In this document: piece by piece, positions 26,151 to 33,723 of the stretch
Position numbering within the stretch: the stretch's first letter is position 1
Layout of the letters: each line of letters starts with the position of its first letter
From: Bacteroidetes bacterium HGW-Bacteroidetes-2
GTDB taxonomy: Bacteria > Bacteroidota > Bacteroidia > Flavobacteriales > Flavobacteriaceae
Reading direction: 5' to 3'
Length of the DNA stretch: 53,137 nucleotides
NCBI GenBank assembly: GCA_002842575.1
Contig: PHDJ01000018.1
Span: 1 to 53,137 of the forward strand
Made by a program: the position numbers and the translations under genes
Notes under the pieces: model-generated
The model's database searches: none
What the model was told of the DNA's origin: nothing
What the model saw: only the letters and a program-made list of their open reading frames with translations

Positions 26151-26183
26151 AAAAAAGGTTTAGCTTTGCGTTAAACCTTTTTT
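26151..26183 (+). terminator. Strong terminator after trxA
   Basis: A perfect 12-bp stem, AAAAAAGGTTTA (26151-26162) with TAAACCTTTTTT (26172-26183), and a 9-base loop. The T-run is part of the 3' arm. Confidence 0.9.
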
Positions 26184-26206
26184 ATTTTAGAAAAAAATTA
26201 GAATCC

Positions 26207-26749
26207 ATGACAAAAGTTATAAAAGTACAAGACACCATTGACAGTAAATTACTTCAAGAACGCAAAGTATTTCTGTGGGGAGAAGTGGATGACACTTCTG
26301 CAAAACACGTGATAGACCGTTTGATGTATTTAGATGCATTAGAAACAAAAGATATTTATTTATATATCAATAGCCCAGGTGGGTATGTAACTTCAGGCTT
26401 TGCTATTTACGACTGTATAAAATCATTAAAAAGTCCTGTATCTACTATTTGCACCGGCTATGCTGCATCTATGGGGTCTTTATTATTGTCTGTAGGACAA
26501 AAAGGCAAACGCTTTATTCAGCCCAATGCTAGAGTAATGATACATCAACCTAGCGGCGGAGCTCGCGGACAAGCTAGTGATATTGAAATTACAGCTAAGG
26601 AAATCATAAAAACAAAAGAATTAAGCGCAAAAATATTAGCAGAAAATTGCGGTCAAACTATTGAAAAAATCATGAAAGATTTTAACCGTGACCACTGGAT
26701 GAGTGCTGAAGAATCTGTAGCTTATGGCATTGTGGATGCCATAATTTAA
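26207..26749 (+). CDS. ClpP-family serine protease
   Basis: A 180-residue protease of the ClpP family. The catalytic triad is visible: Ser88 (GYAASMGSLLLS), His113 (VMIHQPSGG) and Asp162 (FNRDHWMSAEE). The oxyanion/strand motif YLYINSPGGYVTSGFAIYD is present. It is shorter than typical ClpP (about 195-207), has no propeptide, and differs around the serine (GYAASMGS instead of GQAASMGA), so it may be the second ClpP paralogue that many Bacteroidota carry. No clpX or tig gene is adjacent, which also points to a paralogue outside the main clpPX operon. Confidence 0.88.
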   Translation: MTKVIKVQDTIDSKLLQERKVFLWGEVDDTSAKHVIDRLMYLDALETKDIYLYINSPGGYVTSGFAIYDCIKSLKSPVSTICTGYAASMGSLLLSVGQKGKRFIQPNARVMIHQPSGGARGQASDIEITAKEIIKTKELSAKILAENCGQTIEKIMKDFNRDHWMSAEESVAYGIVDAII

Positions 26750-26765
26750 AAAAACTAAATACTTG

Positions 26766-26799
26766 AAGATTTTAAACACCCCCCCCCAAAAAAAATCTT
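26766..26799. repeat. C9-A8 homopolymer tract inside an 8-bp inverted repeat
   Basis: AAGATTTT (26766-26773) and AAAATCTT (26792-26799) flank nine C (26779-26787) and an A8 run (26788-26795). It lies between the ClpP-type gene and the DUF58 gene, 44 bases before the latter's start. Such a C run is unusual in this AT-rich genome. It may be a weak terminator or a variable-length tract. Confidence 0.6.
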
Positions 26800-26842
26800 T
26801 AGGAAAACTTTTTTTAGACTTCTTCTAGTATAGATCAGAAAA

Positions 26843-27775
26843 ATGATGAACATAGAAAAACAAATCAATGAGATTCATGGATTCAAAAATCTAGAGCTAT
26901 TAGCCTCTCAGGTTGTGGAAGGATTTATTTCAGGATTACATAAAAGTCCGTTTCACGGTTTTTCTGCTGAATTTGCAGAACATAAGGTCTATAACGCAGG
27001 AGAAAGTACAAAACATATCGATTGGAAATTATTTGCAAAAACGGACAAACTTTTTACAAAGCGTTATGAAGAAGAAACCAATTTAAGATGCCACTTAATT
27101 CTTGATAACTCGGGATCCATGCATTACCCCAAATTAAAGGAATATAGTATTTCTTCCTTGAATAAAATTGCATTTTCAGCCCTTGCCGCTGCAGCCATTA
27201 TGAATCTATTAAAACGACAACGAGATGCAGTTGGAATGAGCATCTACTCCAATGAATATGAGTTTTATGCCTCAGAAAAAGGAAGTGAACGCCACCATCA
27301 TATGTTGTTAAGCAAATTGAATGAAGCAGTCACTCAAACGGCAAAAAGTAATTTAACCGAAACGTATACCCATCTTCATCTTATCGCTGAAAAAATGAAG
27401 CGTAGATCACTGGTGTTTGTGTTTTCAGATATGTTTCAGAATTCTGTAGAAGTGCAAAAATTGTTTGAAGCTTTACAGCATTTAAAATACAATAAGCATG
27501 AGGTTATTTTGTTTCACGTTATAGACAAAGCTAAGGAACAAACCTTTGATTTTGACAATAAACCAAGGCGATTTATGGATGTAGAAACGGGAGATTTCCT
27601 AGACGTATATCCCGATACAATAAAAGAAAATTATGAAAAAGCGGTTTCTGCTTATTTTTCAGAATTAAAATTAAAGTGTGCACAATACAGAATTAAGTAT
27701 ATTGAAGCAGATGTAAATCAGGATTTTTCAAAAATTTTAACGACGTATCTTATTGAACGGCAAAAGTTCACATAA
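26843..27775 (+). CDS. DUF58 domain protein (VWA-like)
   Basis: A 310-residue DUF58 protein. The conserved region includes HGFSAEFAEHKVYNAGES, HIDWKLFAKTDKLFTKRYEE and a von Willebrand A-like segment with DNSGSM, an intact metal-ion-dependent adhesion site of DxSxS type, then LVFVFSDMF. No signal peptide or membrane helix is seen. DUF58 proteins usually work with a MoxR-type AAA+ ATPase and VWA membrane proteins (Bacteroides BatA/B type). None of these is adjacent here, so it is an orphan in this window. Two ATG codons in tandem (26843 and 26846) are both possible starts. Confidence 0.85.
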   Translation: MMNIEKQINEIHGFKNLELLASQVVEGFISGLHKSPFHGFSAEFAEHKVYNAGESTKHIDWKLFAKTDKLFTKRYEEETNLRCHLILDNSGSMHYPKLKEYSISSLNKIAFSALAAAAIMNLLKRQRDAVGMSIYSNEYEFYASEKGSERHHHMLLSKLNEAVTQTAKSNLTETYTHLHLIAEKMKRRSLVFVFSDMFQNSVEVQKLFEALQHLKYNKHEVILFHVIDKAKEQTFDFDNKPRRFMDVETGDFLDVYPDTIKENYEKAVSAYFSELKLKCAQYRIKYIEADVNQDFSKILTTYLIERQKFT

Positions 27776-27801
27776 AAGAATTGTATTTTATTAAAAAATA
27801 G

Positions 27802-27832
27802 TTTGTGTAAACTAAAATAGAGTGTATATTTG
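27802..27832 (+). promoter_or_regulatory. Promoter of tRNA-Asp
   Basis: TTTG (27802-27805), a 19-base spacer and TATATTTG (27825-27832), a perfect consensus 20 bases before the tRNA. Confidence 0.85.
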
Positions 27833-27852
27833 CGCTCGCAATTAAAAGCAAC

Positions 27853-27926
27853 GGTCTGGTAGTTCAGTTGGTTAGAATACCTGCCTGTCACGCAGGGGGT
27901 CGCGGGTTCGAGTCCCGTCCAGACCG
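27853..27926 (+). tRNA. tRNA-Asp (GTC)
   Basis: The acceptor stem GGTCTGG (27853-27859) pairs with CCAGACC (27919-27925). The anticodon arm CCTGC-CTGTCAC-GCAGG gives anticodon GTC, and the T arm contains GTTCGAGTC. CCA is not encoded. Confidence 0.97.
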
Positions 27927-27931
27927 CAAAC

Positions 27932-27960
27932 AAAGCTCTCCATTTGTGAGGGCTTTTTTT
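27932..27960 (+). terminator. Terminator of tRNA-Asp
   Basis: AAAGCTCTC (27932-27940) pairs with GAGGGCTTT (27948-27956), with one wobble and a T-run. Confidence 0.85.
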
Positions 27961-27975
27961 TAAGAAGTTGTGTTG

Positions 27976-28051
27976 TCCTGAATTTACTTCGGGAAAGGCT
28001 TGTAGTAGAGCCGATGAGAAGCTTTTCCGCCTTTGACGGAGGGCTTTTTTT
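27976..28051 (+). terminator. Second terminator with a competing upstream stem
   Basis: AAGC (28019-28022) and TCCG (28026-28029) pair with CGGA (28037-28040) and GCTT (28043-28046), followed by T7. The segment AAGCTTTTCC (28019-28028) can pair instead with GGAAAGGCTT (27992-28001), giving an antiterminator-like alternative. A further hairpin, TCCTGAA/TTCGGGA, lies at 27976-27994. It lies about 100 bases before the nitroreductase gene. Confidence 0.6.
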
Positions 28052-28154
28052 GTTTTAAGTGTATTCCTAAAATACTTACGTGGATTTTTTTTATTTTACC
28101 ATTTGTTAAAATCCATTTGTACCTTTTTGAGTATCTTTAAATCAAAAAAAAACT

Positions 28155-28709
28155 ATGCTATCCCATATAATTAAATCTAGACGTGCTGTATTTCCGGCAC
28201 AATACAACAAGACTCCAGTAACCACAGAACAAATCTGCCAGATTCTTGAAGCTGCAAACTGGGCTCCCACCCATAAAAGGACTGAACCTTGGCGTTTTAA
28301 AGTGCTACAAAAAAAAGCATTGGTAGATTTAGGCGACTTTTTAGCAAAAAAATTTAAGGAAACCACTACTAATTTTTCTGAATTTCAGTATAATAAACTT
28401 AAAGAAAACACCACAAAAGCATCTTGTATAATTGCTATATGCATGCAACGGGATCTTAAGGAATCCTTGCCCCAATGGGAAGAAATAGCAGCTACTGCCA
28501 TGGCAGTTCAAAATATGTGGTTGCAATGTACAGAACTTGGTATAGGTGCATATTGGAGTTCGCCAGGACTTATAAATTTTGCAGATGAATTTTTTAAATT
28601 TGAGCCTGGAGAGCACTGTCTTGGTTTTTTTTATATGGGAAATTATGACGAGTTACCTGCTGAAGGTTTTCGCAAAAGTTCCATTGAAGATAAAACGGTT
28701 TGGCTCTAA
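28155..28709 (+). CDS. Nitroreductase family protein
   Basis: A 184-residue FMN-dependent oxidoreductase of the nitroreductase superfamily, YdjA-like in size. The N-terminus IIKSRRAVFPAQY binds the FMN phosphate. ILEAANWAPTHKRTEPWRF is the second flavin segment, and the C-terminal part has CTELGIGAYWSSPG. Such enzymes reduce nitro compounds, quinones or enones with NAD(P)H. The physiological substrate is unknown. A possible attenuator-like structure precedes the gene, and it overlaps the convergent DUF456 gene by 4 bases. Confidence 0.87.
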   Translation: MLSHIIKSRRAVFPAQYNKTPVTTEQICQILEAANWAPTHKRTEPWRFKVLQKKALVDLGDFLAKKFKETTTNFSEFQYNKLKENTTKASCIIAICMQRDLKESLPQWEEIAATAMAVQNMWLQCTELGIGAYWSSPGLINFADEFFKFEPGEHCLGFFYMGNYDELPAEGFRKSSIEDKTVWL

Positions 28710-29206
28710 AAAAGTAACACTTTAAAGATCCAAACTTTATAGATGAATAGACCTAAATAAACAAAAGAAGCCAGTATTTTCATAAAAGTAGAAGCGATAA
28801 AACCAATAAACGAACCAAAAGCTGCTTTTAAAGCAATATCGCTTCGGGTTTTGTTGAATGCCATTTCTCCAATAAACGCACCCAAAAATGGACCAATTAG
28901 TATTCCAAACGGGATGGGGGCAATAATTCCAACAAAAAGCCCAATGATAGCACACCAGGCTCCTGATTTACTTCCCCCAAAGTGTTTTGTGCCTATTGCA
29001 GGTATTATGTAATCCATTAGGTATAAAAATATTGCAAGAACAAAAGTAATTGTGAGAAAAAACCAATCAAAGGGTACGGAAGGTACAAGATAAATCATCA
29101 ATAATCCTAACCAACTAATGGGAACTCCCGGAAGCACAGGAAGAACACTACCTAAAATGCCCACGAGCATAAAGACAAACCCCAGAATTACTAAAAACAC
29201 ATCCAT
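28706..29206 (-). CDS. DUF456 membrane protein
   Basis: A 166-residue membrane protein with four to five predicted helices. It has the glycine- and proline-rich repeats VLPVLPGVPISWLGLLM and GIIAPIPFGILIGPFLGAFIG, characteristic of the DUF456 family. Function is unknown. It overlaps the nitroreductase gene by 4 bases tail-to-tail and is divergent from the BlaI-type regulator, with only 130 bases between the starts. The palindromic operator there could also affect this gene. Confidence 0.82.
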   Translation of the reverse strand: MDVFLVILGFVFMLVGILGSVLPVLPGVPISWLGLLMIYLVPSVPFDWFFLTITFVLAIFLYLMDYIIPAIGTKHFGGSKSGAWCAIIGLFVGIIAPIPFGILIGPFLGAFIGEMAFNKTRSDIALKAAFGSFIGFIASTFMKILASFVYLGLFIYKVWIFKVLLF

Positions 29207-29251
29207 TTTTTATTTATTTATCTAAAGTAGTAAATTTTATCTTTAAATTTT

Positions 29252-29291
29252 TATAACTAAATTATTAGTTTAAACTAATAATTTAGTTATA
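29252..29291. promoter_or_regulatory. Perfect 40-bp palindromic operator for the BlaI-type regulator
   Basis: The two 20-base halves are exact reverse complements. Each half holds its own ACTAA-N4-TTAGT dyad (29256-29269 and 29274-29287), spaced 18 bases centre to centre. This fits two adjacent BlaI dimers. The palindrome overlaps the start of the -7 box at 29288. Confidence 0.8.
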
Positions 29292-29295
29292 TTTG
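29288..29295 (+). promoter_or_regulatory. -7 box of the blaI-M56 operon
   Basis: TATATTTG is a consensus match whose first bases lie in the palindrome, so repressor binding would block it. Confidence 0.65.
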
Positions 29296-29335
29296 TTCAA
29301 CAAATAAAAGTAACACTTATTAAGCAATAGAAAAA

Positions 29336-29701
29336 ATGAAACAATTAACAAAAGCAGAAGAAGAAATTATGCAAATTCTTTGGAATTTAGGAGAAGCTAA
29401 TGTTGCTGGAATTATAGATCAATTTTCAGAACCAAAACCTGCATTTACAACAGTTTCTACTGTCGTGCGCATTTTAGAAAGTAAATATTTTGTGGGTTAT
29501 AGAAAAGAAGGAAGAGGTCATATTTATTTTCCAGTAATAGAAAAAGAAACTTACAGCAATCAGTCAATTAATAAACTGATGCAGAATTATTTTCATGGAT
29601 CGTTTAAAAGTATGGTGTCTTTTTTTGTAAAAAACAATGAAGTTTCTACCAAAGAGTTGGAAGAAATTTTAGAGCAAATCAACAAAAATCCCAAAAAATG
29701 A
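29336..29701 (+). CDS. BlaI/MecI/CopY-family transcriptional repressor
   Basis: A 121-residue winged-helix repressor. The signature KAEEEIMQILWNLGEANVAGI and the recognition region TTVSTVVRILESKYFV are typical of BlaI/MecI. The C-terminal dimerisation helices are full length. The stop overlaps the start of the M56 metallopeptidase gene (ATGA), and a perfect palindromic operator lies upstream, so it most likely represses its own operon until inactivated through the M56 protein. No beta-lactamase gene is nearby, so the regulated function is probably not penicillin resistance. Confidence 0.92.
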   Translation: MKQLTKAEEEIMQILWNLGEANVAGIIDQFSEPKPAFTTVSTVVRILESKYFVGYRKEGRGHIYFPVIEKETYSNQSINKLMQNYFHGSFKSMVSFFVKNNEVSTKELEEILEQINKNPKK

Positions 29702-31035
29702 AAATTTATATTTTACAAATGATTGCTTTCCAATTGGTATTTCTGGCACTTTATGGGTGGTTATTGAAAAAAGAAACCTTTTTTCAATGGAACAGAATGT
29801 ATTTACTTGTAACACCGGTTATCGCTTTGTTCTTACCATTAATAAAAGTCCCTGCTTTGCAAACCCTTATGCCACAAAACTTAATGGTGTCTTTACCCGA
29901 AATAACCTTTGGAACCGCAACTCTTGAAACCCAAAATAACCTAACAGTAGCAAGCCCTGGATTTTCTATTTTTGAAATCATTTTATATTCAGGAATGGCA
30001 ATTAGCACCTTGATATTTCTAAAGAAACTCTATAAAATCAACCAGTTAAAAGGAAGCGGAAAAGCCGATGTAAGAGACAATATTTCAGTGGTTTATATGC
30101 TAAATAGCACCGATGCTTTTTCATTTGCAGGCACCATCTTTTTAGGTGAAAATCTAAACCCGCAAAGTAAAAAATATATTTTTGCACATGAACAAGTTCA
30201 TATCGAGCAAAAACACTATTTAGACTTACTTTATTTTGAAGTGTTGCGCATAATTTTTTGGTTCAACCCAATGGTTTATTTCTATCAAAAAAGGATAGCC
30301 GCTTTGCACGAATACATAGCAGATGCCAAAGTGGTTTCGCAATGTGGCAAAACTTCCTATTATCAAAATTTATTATCTCAAGTATTTCAAACCCAAACCG
30401 TTTCATTTATCAATTCCTTTTTCAATCATTCATTAATCAAAAAACGAATCGTTATGTTACACAAATCAAAATCAAAAAATGTTCATTTAGTAAAGTTTGC
30501 ATTATTATTGCCGGTTGTGGCATTAATGTTAACCTTCAGCTCTTACAGTCAAGAAAAGAAACCATCTGCAACTTCTGTAGAAAGTATTCCTACACCTCCA
30601 AAACCTCCAATGCCACCAGCGCCTGCAGCATCTGTAACACAAAGTATAGATATACAAGAGGATATGTCTGTACCCTTTGCGGTTATTGACCAAGTGCCTA
30701 TATATCCGGGTTGTGAAAATTTAGTAGATAATGCTGCTCGTAAAAATTGCTTTTCAGAAAAAATTAGCTTGCTTGTCAGCGAAAACTTTAATACAAAAGT
30801 AGTGAATAATGAAATGAATCTAGAAGCAAAACAGCGTATCACCATTCAATTTAAAATTGACGAAAAAGGAAATGTAGTGGACGTTATGGCTAGAGCAGCG
30901 CATCCTTTGTTGATAGAAGAAGCAAAACGTGTTATTTACTTAGCACCAAAAATGAAACCCGGCAGACAAAAAGATAAAGAAGTGAGTGTTATATACTCTC
31001 TTCCCATAGCATTTGAAATTTCTAAGGAAAAATAA
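29698..31035 (+). CDS. M56 (BlaR1-like) metallopeptidase fused to a TonB-like C-terminal domain
   Basis: A 445-residue membrane protein. The N-terminal part has several helices and the zinc motif HEQVH at residues 164-168, followed by LDLLYFEVLRIIFWFNPM and ALHEYIADAKV, as in BlaR1. After a helix near residue 265-280 (FALLLPVVALMLTF) comes a proline-rich linker and a TonB C-terminal-like domain (RITIQFKIDEKGNVVDVMAR). The penicillin-binding sensor domain of BlaR1 is missing, so the periplasmic TonB-like part may be the sensor or a link to outer-membrane receptors. It is coupled to the repressor gene by a 4-base overlap. Confidence 0.88.
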   Translation: MKIYILQMIAFQLVFLALYGWLLKKETFFQWNRMYLLVTPVIALFLPLIKVPALQTLMPQNLMVSLPEITFGTATLETQNNLTVASPGFSIFEIILYSGMAISTLIFLKKLYKINQLKGSGKADVRDNISVVYMLNSTDAFSFAGTIFLGENLNPQSKKYIFAHEQVHIEQKHYLDLLYFEVLRIIFWFNPMVYFYQKRIAALHEYIADAKVVSQCGKTSYYQNLLSQVFQTQTVSFINSFFNHSLIKKRIVMLHKSKSKNVHLVKFALLLPVVALMLTFSSYSQEKKPSATSVESIPTPPKPPMPPAPAASVTQSIDIQEDMSVPFAVIDQVPIYPGCENLVDNAARKNCFSEKISLLVSENFNTKVVNNEMNLEAKQRITIQFKIDEKGNVVDVMARAAHPLLIEEAKRVIYLAPKMKPGRQKDKEVSVIYSLPIAFEISKEK

Positions 31036-31040
31036 ATTAT

Positions 31041-31079
31041 AAAAGCTGGCTGTTTTAAAGAAACTGCCAGCTTTTAATA
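31041..31079 (+). terminator. Terminator of the blaI-M56 operon
   Basis: A perfect 10-bp stem, AAAAGCTGGC (31041-31050) with GCCAGCTTTT (31066-31075), and a 15-base loop. The T tail is short. Confidence 0.8.
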
Positions 31080-31196
31080 GATAAAGTAATTTTCTTCTTC
31101 TAGATTCCTTTTCAACACGGGTTTCTTCATTAAAGACAAATAATAGTATTTTATTGTTTCAAAAAAATCGTAATTTTCAACTTTATAAAATGATAA

Positions 31197-31676
31197 ATGA
31201 AAATCGGTTTTTTACTTCTAATCCTCTTCGCTTTTGCTACTTCCTGCAAGTATTTTAACACGGAGAAAATTTCTTCCGAAGAATTTTTGGAAGAAGAATT
31301 AAAATCCATAAAATGGAATGAAGTAGATACCTATCCTAATTTTCCGAATTGTGAAGAATCTTTAGAAAAAATTGAGCAAAAAACATGTTTTGAAACAACA
31401 CTTATTACTCATTTTCATAATCAATTACTGCAAAAAGATTTAATTAGTACTGGAGCTATACTAGACACCGTTGTAATGACTTTAAAGGTGAGTAATAATG
31501 GAAAAATAACGTTAACGGAAATAGCAGGAGACAGTATTACTTTTGCAAAATTACCACATCTAAAATTATGGCTTCAAGAAAGTGTAATAACACTTCCTTT
31601 AACTCAAGCCGCACTTAAGAGAGGTATTCCAGTTAACACGCAATTTACACTTCCCTTGGTGCTAAAAACAGAATGA
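31197..31676 (+). CDS. Predicted lipoprotein with TonB-C-like motif
   Basis: A 159-residue predicted lipoprotein (signal MKIGFLLLILFAFATSC, lipobox cysteine at 17). It shares with the preceding M56-TonB protein the element C-E-x10-C-F: FPNCEESLEKIEQKTCF here, YPGCENLVDNAARKNCF there. A beta-type segment with the pattern TVVMTLKVSNNGKITLTEI follows, as in TonB C-terminal domains. It may therefore be a TonB-like domain carried on a lipid anchor. A terminator separates it from the M56 gene, so coexpression is uncertain. Function is unknown. Confidence 0.6.
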   Translation: MKIGFLLLILFAFATSCKYFNTEKISSEEFLEEELKSIKWNEVDTYPNFPNCEESLEKIEQKTCFETTLITHFHNQLLQKDLISTGAILDTVVMTLKVSNNGKITLTEIAGDSITFAKLPHLKLWLQESVITLPLTQAALKRGIPVNTQFTLPLVLKTE

Positions 31677-32540
31677 TTATAAATTAAATTTATATCCCAA
31701 AGTAAAGTCTAAAGAAAACGCATCATTGGTATCCACTCCTGGAGCAACAATATCATTCATTATAAAAGTTATAAACCCGTTTCCTAATTTGTAATCTAAA
31801 CCTAAACCAAGGCCAATAGGGGTTTGTAAAGAGCTGCCGGTTCTATCTATTAAACCCTCTTGATTATCTTTAGCCCTTTCAAAAAAACTTAGGGCAATTA
31901 ATTTTGCTTGGATAAATAAGGAAAGGCTTTCTTTATGTATAAATTTATAGCGGTAATTTATAGTAAATTGAGAATAAGTTAAGTCATAATCCTCTGCTTT
32001 AAATGAATGTCTAAATTGCAATACTGCGGCATGCCGTTTTAGCATTTGGCTATCGGTAACTTCAAACTCTATTCCAAAAAACGGCGCAAATACATTCTGC
32101 GGATTGGTAGTGGAAACATTATTAGAAACTCCACCAAAAGCGCCAAGTCTAGTTTCTAAAGCCACACTTGTAGCGTTTTCTTGGTAATATGGATCTACTT
32201 TTTTATTATATTCATTAAAAAAACTACGCAAACTCACCAAGGTCAATTTTGTTTTTTCAGAAGAAATACTTTGGTCAGAGGTTAGAGATACTAGAGTTTC
32301 TTTGTATTCTTCCTGATATTTCCCATCTGTTCTTGTGTTTTTAAGTTCTACAAGCTCGTTTCCTTTTTTGGCAAAATAACGGTATTGCTCATCAATCACG
32401 TTCCAAAGTAAAGTAAGGGTTCCTTCTACTTCTGTTTGCAGAGTATAGGTTTTTCCTGAAACAGTGTATTGCTCTTGGGCAAAAATAGCAGTCGAAAATA
32501 CGAAAGCTAAAACTAGAAAAAAAGTGGGTAGGGTTTTCAT
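31677..32540 (-). CDS. Outer-membrane beta-barrel-like protein, family not recognised
   Basis: A 287-residue protein with a Sec signal peptide (residues 1-21, ending TAIFA before QEQY). The first half (about 25-115) is a globular region with a VSGKTYTLQTEVEGTL beta segment. From about 125 on there are alternating strands with aromatic belts (VLQFRHSFKAEDYDL, FTINYRYKFIHKESL, PIGLGLGLDYKLGNGFITF), ending FTLGYKFNL with no C-terminal Phe. This suggests a small eight-stranded outer-membrane barrel. Its stop is directly next to that of the convergent lipoprotein gene (31676). Confidence 0.6.
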   Translation of the reverse strand: MKTLPTFFLVLAFVFSTAIFAQEQYTVSGKTYTLQTEVEGTLTLLWNVIDEQYRYFAKKGNELVELKNTRTDGKYQEEYKETLVSLTSDQSISSEKTKLTLVSLRSFFNEYNKKVDPYYQENATSVALETRLGAFGGVSNNVSTTNPQNVFAPFFGIEFEVTDSQMLKRHAAVLQFRHSFKAEDYDLTYSQFTINYRYKFIHKESLSLFIQAKLIALSFFERAKDNQEGLIDRTGSSLQTPIGLGLGLDYKLGNGFITFIMNDIVAPGVDTNDAFSLDFTLGYKFNL

Positions 32541-32589
32541 AAGGGCTTTGATTGTTTAGATAAAGGTAAAAAATAAATTGAATAGTTGG

Positions 32590-33723
32590 TTATTTTTTAA
32601 AGGCTCTGCCTTTCCAAATATAATTTCCAAAGAATGCTTTCCAACTAATAAATAAGGTTGCAAAAGGATAAATAAACGCTATAATCCAAAAGTAAGTCCA
32701 AGGAATTTCTATTCGAAAAAACCTATTTATTTGAAAAATAAAAAATTCGTCAAGAAGGAATTTAAGTACAATCAAGCTTACAATAAGCCACCAATTTTCA
32801 ACATAAAAAAGAGAGAAAAACGCAACTACTAATGTCACATTAATTAATAAAATAAATAGACCCACGAGTTTACTAAACACACTTTTGTACCCTACAGATT
32901 TTGCCGCCCACCGCACCCTTTGGTTTATTGTACTTGTTAAAGTAGATTCTGTTTTTGTAGTAACTATTGCCTCCTTACTTTTTAAAAAACCAATTTTATT
33001 GGGAAACCGTATCTTCATTTTTTCCAATAAAAATAAATCGTCACCACTTGCAATGTGGTTGTTTCCATCAAAACCTTTTACTTGATAGAATGCGTCTTTT
33101 TGATAAGCAAGATTGGCGCCATTGCACATTATAGGTTTGTTCATTCCAAAACTTCCTATGGTAAAACCAGCTAAACTAATACTTTCCAAAACCTGATATG
33201 CAGAAAGAAAATTAAAAATATTAGTAGTCACTAAAACTGGACCTGCTACAAACTTTGGGCGGTTTTGCTGAATATATACATCGAATGCTTCTAGCCAAAG
33301 TGAGGGTACTTTACAATCAGCATCTGTGGTGAGTATCCATTCATATTTTGCAATGGAAATGGCGGTAGTAATGGCGTCTTTTTTTGGCGAACCGGAGGCT
33401 CTTTTATTTTCTAAAACCTGAAAATCGAACAAAAGTTGTTTTTTAAAAAACGTATGTATAAGCTTTTTAGAAGGATCTTCAGAAGCATCATCAACAAAGA
33501 GAATCTCAAAATAGTCTTTTAGGTAGTGTATTTTTGATAAGGAAAGAAGCAATGTGGGAAGGTTTTCGGCTTCATTTCGAAAGGGAATTATAATGGTAAA
33601 TTTTGTTTTTGGCAAAAGAGAACCTGATACGAATTCCTTTTTTTTCCCTTTAAAAAAACCATACACTAGCCAAAGCAAAAGCACTGCATAAATAATGAGG
33701 AGAAAAACTAAAAAAATACTCAT
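32590..33723 (-). CDS. Family 2 glycosyltransferase, membrane-bound
   Basis: A 377-residue GT2 enzyme. An N-terminal membrane helix (about residues 2-23) precedes the GT-A domain with FTIIIPFRNEAENL and ILFVDDASED. The DxD segment TTDADCKVP and acceptor/catalytic elements ASGDDLFLLEKM and QRVRWAAKS (Q/RxxRW-type) follow. Two to three C-terminal helices follow. This is the layout of processive or lipid-linked GT2 enzymes. The start overlaps the stop of the flippase-like gene by 4 bases (ATGA), so the two act together, probably in building or exporting a surface glycan or glycolipid. Confidence 0.85.
   Translation of the reverse strand: MSIFLVFLLIIYAVLLLWLVYGFFKGKKKEFVSGSLLPKTKFTIIIPFRNEAENLPTLLLSLSKIHYLKDYFEILFVDDASEDPSKKLIHTFFKKQLLFDFQVLENKRASGSPKKDAITTAISIAKYEWILTTDADCKVPSLWLEAFDVYIQQNRPKFVAGPVLVTTNIFNFLSAYQVLESISLAGFTIGSFGMNKPIMCNGANLAYQKDAFYQVKGFDGNNHIASGDDLFLLEKMKIRFPNKIGFLKSKEAIVTTKTESTLTSTINQRVRWAAKSVGYKSVFSKLVGLFILLINVTLVVAFFSLFYVENWWLIVSLIVLKFLLDEFFIFQINRFFRIEIPWTYFWIIAFIYPFATLFISWKAFFGNYIWKGRAFKK

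Noticed and set aside
26779-26795. Frameshift within a coding gene at the C9 tract
   Set aside because: The tract is in an intergenic region; the ClpP-type and DUF58 frames are both complete without it.
30258-30689. A 143-residue reading frame on the plus strand inside the M56 gene
   Set aside because: It is cysteine- and asparagine-rich noise in another frame of a well-supported gene, with no motif.
29336-31035. A beta-lactam resistance regulatory system
   Set aside because: The M56 protein lacks the penicillin-binding sensor domain and no beta-lactamase or PBP gene is adjacent.
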